DNA of 64,000 nt from Hoplostethus atlanticus (Eukaryota; Chordata; Actinopteri; Trachichthyiformes; Trachichthyidae), in contig JAXDDX010000033.1 of NCBI GenBank assembly GCA_034670405.1, forward strand, positions 3,746,501-3,810,500, written 5' to 3'. Each line of letters begins with the position of its first letter. Positions within the stretch are counted from its first letter, which is position 1. Below, one piece after another: positions 50,901-58,900 of this stretch. The position numbers were made by a program, and so were the translations under genes. The notes under the pieces are model-generated. The model saw only the letters and a program-made list of their open reading frames with translations, made no database searches and had not been told where the DNA came from.

Positions 50901-53900
50901 ATCTGATATGCTGCTTAATTTTATTACCATCATTAGTACATACATTTTGAGACATTAGTGTAATTACCGTAAACAAACAAGACCATCGCCATGGAGATTG
51001 ACAGCCTCTACACTGCATGTTACATTGTGTGCCACGGGTCGGATTTGGCGGGAAATCTGCTGCATTGCTTTACAGCACAAAGGGAAATCGCTCTGTGGCG
51101 CAAAACAGGAAGAGGGCGCTAATGGAACGAAAGCTTTCAGAGCAATGGCAGCTGGTGGAAGGAGTGAAAGGCTGATGGGAAAAATCACCTCCAACATTTT
51201 TTTATCAATTTTAGTAAAGCCAAAAGACTTTTGACCAAAGAAGCAATGGGGTTTATGGGCAATTTGAAAAACACTAGCACTTACAATACCACTGGTGTGA
51301 GATGGAGGCTATAAAAATGCTACACGTAGCATCTTTAACACTTGTTGTGAAATGGATTCCCCTGTTTGTCTAATTCAGCCCCTGACACATTACTGGTTTT
51401 AAAACCGGGTTTATGTTTCGGCTTAATGGAGTCCCCATGTCATTTCTTTCCCTCCTCAGAAGAGAATCCGTTTGACATAGATGAGAAGCCCATGGCCCTC
51501 GACGAGAAGGAGGGCGGAGAGAAAGATGGAGAGGAGGAGGAGGGAGCAGAGGGGATGGAGGAGGACCAACCTGACCAACAAGGAGAGGAGAACGGGGAGG
51601 AGGCTAAGACCGAAGAGGGAGAGGAGGAAGAGGAGGGAGGAGGAGGAGAGAAAGCAGAGGAAGACAAAGAGTCTGCTGAGAAAGATGAGGAGGAGGAGGA
51701 GAAGGAGGATAGAGGACAAGAGGCAGGAAGAGAGGAGGATCTGGTTATTCCAAACGATAAAGGCCAGGATCCCAAGGTATGTATGAGTACAACACATTGA
51801 TACCACTTTTTCAATGGAGAGTTTTAGTGTCCCATGTTGGTCTAAGTGCCGTTTCAGAGCCTGAAACACAAACACCAGCCACCTGCAGCTTCAGTCCAAC
51901 AACCTCACTATCACTATCCGCTTTCAAACGCCCATATTGGTCGAACACTAATCACTCTTTTACATCTTCTTGTATCTGCCGTCACTCATGTGGTCACAGG
52001 ACGAGGAGGAGGAAGGGGCGGATGAGGACGAGGAGCAGCCGGATTCAGCGGAGAGGAAGGAGCACAACACCGACGGTCAGACTGGAGAGCAGAACGTCCA
52101 GAGTGACTCTGCCGTGGAGCTGGCGGGGGAAGCATCGGAGAAAGACCAAGCTAAAGAGGTGGATTATTAGTATTTAAGCATTATGTTGTTATATGTGATT
52201 TGAGACTTAAGATGAGTTTCACAAAGAACTACAGATTGGTTTGGATTGGATTGGATTTGGTTTGGTCTGGCTCAGATTTTCAGGATCTGTTCAAATTCAA
52301 CAACAATAATGAGAGATATTGTTTTTCTGCACTGATCTCAGTTAAAATGGCTCGTAACAGCGGGGATTCTTTACATTTTCTGTGTCATCCACCCTCAATC
52401 TGCCTCCCAAACACACAGAAAGTCTGATACGTTCCTATTCTGGTTTGTGTTTGCCAGGAGCATGGGAGCGGAGCAGCTGACGCCAGCCAGTCGGAGGGCC
52501 ACCAGTCAAAGATGATGGCAAGGGTGGCTTCACAGAGACAGACTGAGAGCAAGACTCAGGTATGTTGGTTCTCTTGGGGAATCTACATTCACGGTCCTAC
52601 TGTTTCTTTGTTTGAATCCATACGTATCGCTGTGCTCATCCTATCCCAGAGCTTCAAGAGGAAACCTGGTCAAGCGGATAACGAGCGCTCAACGGGCGAC
52701 TACAATGAGCGCGTTAACAAGCGTCTGCGTACGATAGAAAGTTGCAGCGATCGGACTCAGGACAACCGGCAGAGCCAGGCCCAGCAGGAGTCGGACCTGT
52801 ACGAGCACATCAAGCAGGGAGAGACGTCCTACGACACCCAGACCTACGGTCAGTAATATTCTCACCGTAGATAAAAGATCTAAGGTTATCCACATGGGAA
52901 GCTGCTCCCAAATCTGACTGAGCCTGATTTATTATTTTTGATGGATGGGTTTATTTATTTATTTATGTCACTGGTCTTGCTGTTTTATAGATGTTGCCAG
53001 TGCGGACCAACAGAAACCGGCTGGACCCCAGCAGGACCAGGACCAAGACGAGGAGGACGTTGCCATGGAAACGGAGGAACAGAAAGAGGACCTTCAGGCT
53101 GTGGAGGGCCAGGAGCTGAAGCCGGAGCAGCTGGACTCGACCAAGGCTTCCCAGAAAGGTGTCGCATTGTTCCCAAACTCCATGTGGAGGCTTTTTTTCT
53201 TAGTATTGTGTTCATTTTTCATCCTTCATGCATCGTGTTTCACAAATCTGTGTACCTTGTTTGTGTCCGTGTCAACGCCGACCATTTCCAGGGTGTCCAT
53301 GGGTCCGTACATTTTGCCAAATTGGTCTTAAATTCAATTCCAGGCAGCAATAAATAACTTAAATAATCGTATATTAGGCTGAAACCTGCAGATACCCTGA
53401 TGTCTTGTCCTTGTGCAGGTCTGGACAGTGGAGAGATGGAGGCCCAGAGGCAGGGAGAGGAGGAGGAGGATGAGGAGAGCTGCAAGGACCGACGGCGTCC
53501 CAAAGACGAAGAGCAACCGGAGAGAAGCACCGAGTCCACGATTCACACCGTCCCAGAGCTGCTGCTGGACACCGTGCAGGTACAGAACCAAGAAGACATC
53601 AATAAAAACCATGCCTCCTCTCTCCTCAGCTCTTGTTTCTTTTCTTAGCATGTCTCTATCTTACGCCATCGTTCTTGGGTCACAGGACTATTTAGTTACA
53701 CCAGCTGGCAGCGACTGAGGCTCTTTTAGTTTTGGTTGCTTGTATTGTTGGGAATCCAGGACTTAAATCTCAATCTACTGTTACTGTTGTACGTACACTG
53801 TGTTATCACTGGTGTTGTTCCAGTTACCAAACCTTATCCCTGCTGTAGACAGTGTTAAGCATCACTTATTACATCTGTGTGTGCGTGTGTGTGTGTTTGC

Positions 53901-55865
53901 AGAAACCAGTGCAAGACCCAGAGGAGGTCCGAAGGGAGATGGAGCTCCAGCTGGAAGCCTGGCACAAACAGGCTCCAGGGGCTCAAGAGGAGGTGAGGGT
54001 GCTTTGGCATCATCCATCAGCTAACCACAGCAGATATGTGAATCCCCCCCAACATGTTAAAGGGACAGGTTAACACTTTTGAGTAGGGAACCATCTATAT
54101 TGTTGATTTTATCCTTTTTTAAAATGGATTTATAGCATTTTGAATGAACATCAAATAAGGGTTTTCATAAAATTAGCCATATGAAAATATTAACTATGAT
54201 ATAATAATTGTATTATAGCATATTCTCTCTGCACCTACCCTAGCCAGATCCAGCCCAAGTGGAATAGTTCCCAGTCAGAAACAGACAGAAATTATGTGTC
54301 AAGTTGTACAGTTAGAAACACAATCGGCACTGTTTCCCAAGAGCTGAGGACCTCCAATATGGCCGCCATCACCTGGAAGCCCTCCTATATATCTTCGACT
54401 TCCCTTCAAAGTGTTTGTCTCTCTAACCCGTGTCCCTCGTCTGGTCCAGGAGAGTGCAGCAGCAGCCATGTGGCAGCAGTACCAGACGCTGACCTCCGCC
54501 CTCTCCCAGCAGCTCTGTGAGCAGCTCCGACTCATCCTGGAGCCGACCCAGGCCGCCAAGCTCAAGTCAGTACCGCCTCACCGCAGTCTGCATGTGTGAA
54601 GGAAAAATTGTGTATTGTGCAATCTGATTGGTCGAAGATGCGTTCCAGCTAGCCATGCGTTATGTGTTGTTTCTTCTTCCTGGTTTTTATTCTTATGTTC
54701 TTACCATTTTGGAGAGATGTTTCCAGACAGTGATCGTGTCTAAAACCCATAATAACCTTGTGAAAAGTTCTCTATTATTATGGGTATTTTGGTGTTGCCA
54801 GGAGTCCTTGGTAGTGCCTCGTTCCTGGCTGCTTCACTGTCCTAACCATGACCAGAGTTAAGTTAGTCTTCCTCAGAGGAAAAATGGGTTTTAACAACAC
54901 AACCAAATACTCCGATACTCCACAGAGGCGACTACCGCACAGGAAAGCGTCTCAATATGAGGAAGGTCATCCCCTACATCGCCAGCCAGTTCCGCAAAGA
55001 CAAGATCTGGCTGAGGAGAACTAAGCCCAGTAAGAGAGAGTACCAGATCTGCCTGGCAGTCGATGACTCCTCCAGCATGGTGGACAACCACTCCAAACAG
55101 GTGAGGAAGCCTGGCTTGAGCCCAGACTGCACATAGATCAGGAGGCGCGGGAGAACGGGATGTGATCTAGTCATCAAAATCCTAATCGTTTTTATTTATG
55201 AATTTAAAATCAACCATAAATCAATTGGAGCAGATATTGCTCGCTTTCTGTAAGTAGGGTTAATTGTATTAGTGTGACTATAAATAATAATTTAGATTTT
55301 TATTTATTACCTTGGATTCCCTGCCATGTTAGCCTACCAAAACTCCCACGTCCTACTTGTATTTACCACTAGGGGGCGATGTTTGAATGTATTTTCTTGT
55401 ATTTACAGTAACATAACATGGTATTACTGTGGCTTGTCTGCAGTTTCTTCCTTTCAAGAAAGAACCGGATGTTGTTACTGTCATTTTTAGTTTTCCTTGA
55501 CGTCAATGGGGACCTCTTGACCTCGTGATAGAGCCATCCTAATATCATAAATGCCTCAAAATATAAAAAACTACGGTTGAATGAACATCTCACTGATGGA
55601 TTCATTCTGTCTCCTGTCTGGTGCAGCTGGCGTTTGAATCGCTTTCGGTGATCATCAACGCTCTCACTCTGCTGGAGGTCGGTCAGGTGTCTGTGTGCAG
55701 GTAAGACCATTTACAGAACGATTTATTATTGGTGATGAAGCACAGAGGCAAAGTGATAAAATGCAGTGATGAAACAGAAAGAAGAAGGAGAAAGAAAAAA
55801 AATATCTCACATCAAACACAAAAACAAGGTGACACAACAGATTTTTATAATGGAAACTGAATGAC

Positions 55866-55910
<45 letters not shown>

Positions 55911-58900
55911 TTTGCTGAAAACCTAACATCTAAGTAATATCTGGTCACATTGTCAGTTTTGGCGAGACGGTGCAGCTCCTCCACCCCTTCCAGCACCAGT
56001 TCAGCGACGAGTCGGGCGCTCGGATACTGAGGCTCTGCCAGTTCCAGCAGAAGAAGACCAGAATAGCACAGGTGGGAATATCACCATCCCACTCCATCCT
56101 TTCCTCTCTCCTGTTTTAATACATTTGTTTTCTGACTCTTTTGTTCTAAGATCATAATTTGTGTTGATTTTCTGACATGTTAATGGAGAAAACGAACGGG
56201 AAATTTACTTCTGGAGCCCCATGTTTCAGCTCCGTGTTTCAGCCCCGTGTTTCAGCTCCGTGTTTCAGCCCCGTTTCAGCCCCATATTTCATGTTTCAGC
56301 CCCATGTTTCAGCCCCCTGTTTCAGCCCCGTGTTTCAGCCCCGTGTTTAAGCCCCATGTTTGAGCCCCGTGTTTCAGCCCCGTGTTTCAGCCCCGTGTTT
56401 CAGCTCCGTGTTTCAGCCCCGTGTTTCAGCCCCGTGTTTCAGCCCCATGTTTCAGCTCCATGTTTCATGTTTCAGCTCCATGTTTCAGCCCCATGTTTCA
56501 GTCCCATGTTTCATGTTTCAGTCCCATGTTTCGTGTTTCAGCCCCATGTTTCATGTTTCAGCCCCATGTTTCATGTTTCAGCCCCATGTTTCAGCCCCAT
56601 GTTTCAGCCCCATGTTTCAGCCCCATGTTTCAGCTCCATGTTTCAGCCCCATGTTTCAGCCCCATGTTTCAGCTCCATGTTTCAGCTCCATGTTTCAGCC
56701 CCATGTTTCAGCCCCATGTTTCAGCCCCATGTTTCAGTCCCATGTTTCATGTTTCAGCCCCATGTTTCATGTTTCAGCCCCATGTTTCAGCCCCATGTTT
56801 CATGTTTCAGCCCCATGTTTCAGTCCCCGTGTTTCAGCTCCGTGTTTCAGCCCCATATTTCACCCTGTTTCAGCCCCGTGTTTCAGCCCCGTGTTTCAGC
56901 TCCGTGTTTCAGCTCCGTGTTTCAGCCCCGTGTTTCAGCCTCCGTGTTTCAGCCCCGTTTCAGCCCCTTCTGTTTCAGCCCCGTGTTTCAGCCCCCGTGT
57001 TTCAGCCCCGTGTTTCAGCCCCGTGTTTCAGCCCCGTGTTTGAGCCCCGTGTTTCAGCCCCGTGTTTCAGCTCCGTGTTTCAGCCCCGTGTTTCAGCCCC
57101 ATGTTGCGTCCTCTCTAGTAGTTTTAGTTCAGTTCAGTTTAGCTCAGTTGGAGATGCAACTTTGCCGCATTAAAGTGCATCTATTGTGCCTCTCTTCTGC
57201 AGTTCCTGGAGACTTCAGCCAAAATGTTTGTTGCAGCGCGACAGCAGATGCCAGGATCTACAAACTCAGGTAACGTGACAGGTCCCGCCCTACCGGCCTG
57301 CCAGTCACTGTGAACATCACCACATTATCAGCATCTTTTTAAGAGCTTTGGACATCGGTCTCGCCGAGTGGCTACTAAGTTTTGATGTTGGTGACTTAGT
57401 GAAAACAATATTGTATTTCACAAACTCTGCATTAACGCCCTGCTACACTTTCACAAATCCCTGAAATGCTAAATCCACCAAAACATGAATCAAGTACAAA
57501 CACACACAAAACGTTTATGGATAATACATCTTGCTACTCGCTTGCCTCCATGTTGGAGTGATTCCAACAGAAACTGACAAGGAGCCCAAAGTCACATGGC
57601 ATCAGTTCTCCTAGTCTGCTGTGTAGTCACACTGTCACCGGTGGATGAGGCTGAAGAACCTCGCTCACCTCATCACACCATGTTTGGCTGTTGTGGAGCA
57701 TCTCAGTCCTCTAGTCTTGCTGTGTCACCTGTCAGCTACACTCAGCTTGAACCACAAGTTAATGGGTAAATGAAGAGTGCTGGTGAAGTTTGGCAGTAGC
57801 TGGTAAGATTGTCTACCGGACACTTTACTTGAAGAGCCGGTTCTTTTCTAAACACCTAGCTGGATGATAAAATGGTGAAAGCGTCTGTTTGGGGGAGTTT
57901 GGCGACTCGCCAGCCACTGTGGCTGCTTGAAAAAAAAAAGAGTTAGTTCCTGCCTTGACTACAGATGCATTCATGAATGACTGCTGATTGCATTCACCTC
58001 TGTGCCGTTGAGTAAATGGGGTCCATGCCCAGATTGTATCTGATGTCCAACAAACAAGCCTTTAGTGTGGCACCGGGAGACCAGGGAGTCCCAGGATCAG
58101 AGCCAAGTCGTCTGAGTCTAAAGCAAGCCATTGTCACAGCGACAAAGCCCCTGGTGGAGCTAACATTTCCTCATTATGGAGCCGCAGGGATCAGCCTCCC
58201 TCTGAGGAAGCTCAGCCGCTAGGATGCCTGTGAACACTGACGCAGGAGCATAGCAGCAGGCCAGTGGAGGCTGACCTCGGCGCAGTTTTAAAGGTGAAAA
58301 GATGGAGAGAGAAAAAAAAACGATGGTCTCATTTCATGGAGGCCAGCTGTCCTCTGTCCTCTGAGTCACGTTGAATTAGGCGAGCTGTGAAAGTGCACTA
58401 CTGTGACGAGTTGCTAATTCTTATTACTGATCACCAGCTGCCATACAACCAGTTACAACCAGGAAACCTCTCTGAGTTATTTCAACTTGTGGATGATTTC
58501 CACTCTAAACAAACACTTAAAACAAGCATGTTGTTGTAACTTACCACTGAATGGATGCATTTTGTACCAGGATTAGCCTCCACTTCACTGCTTCCTCTCT
58601 GACCTCTGACCTCCTCCCTCCACAGAGACGGCCCAGTTGCTGCTCATCGTGTCCGACGGCAGGGGGCTTTTCCTGGAGGGGAAGGAGAGGGTGACGGCAG
58701 CCGTGCAGGCGGCTCGCAGCTCCAACGTGTTTGTCATCTTTGTGGTGCTGGACAACCCCAACTCACGGGTAAGGGAGGCATGACGCTAAACCCAATTTGA
58801 CCAATTTTATTCCGAATGAAAATCTCACTGGACTGTGTCGATCCCCTGTAGGACTCCATCCTAGACATCAAGGTGCCCATATTCAAAGGGCCGGGGGAGT

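Noticed and set aside
56221-57273. Long open frames (up to 350 codons) with repeats of Phe-Gln-Pro and Val-Ser-Ala-Pro
   Set aside because: They are readings of the 13-base minisatellite in each of the three forward frames. All three frames give the same repeated peptide, and the array is inside an MDN1 intron.
58016-58222. A 68-codon plus-strand open frame in intron 100
   Set aside because: No splice support, no recognisable domain, and typical chance length for this composition.
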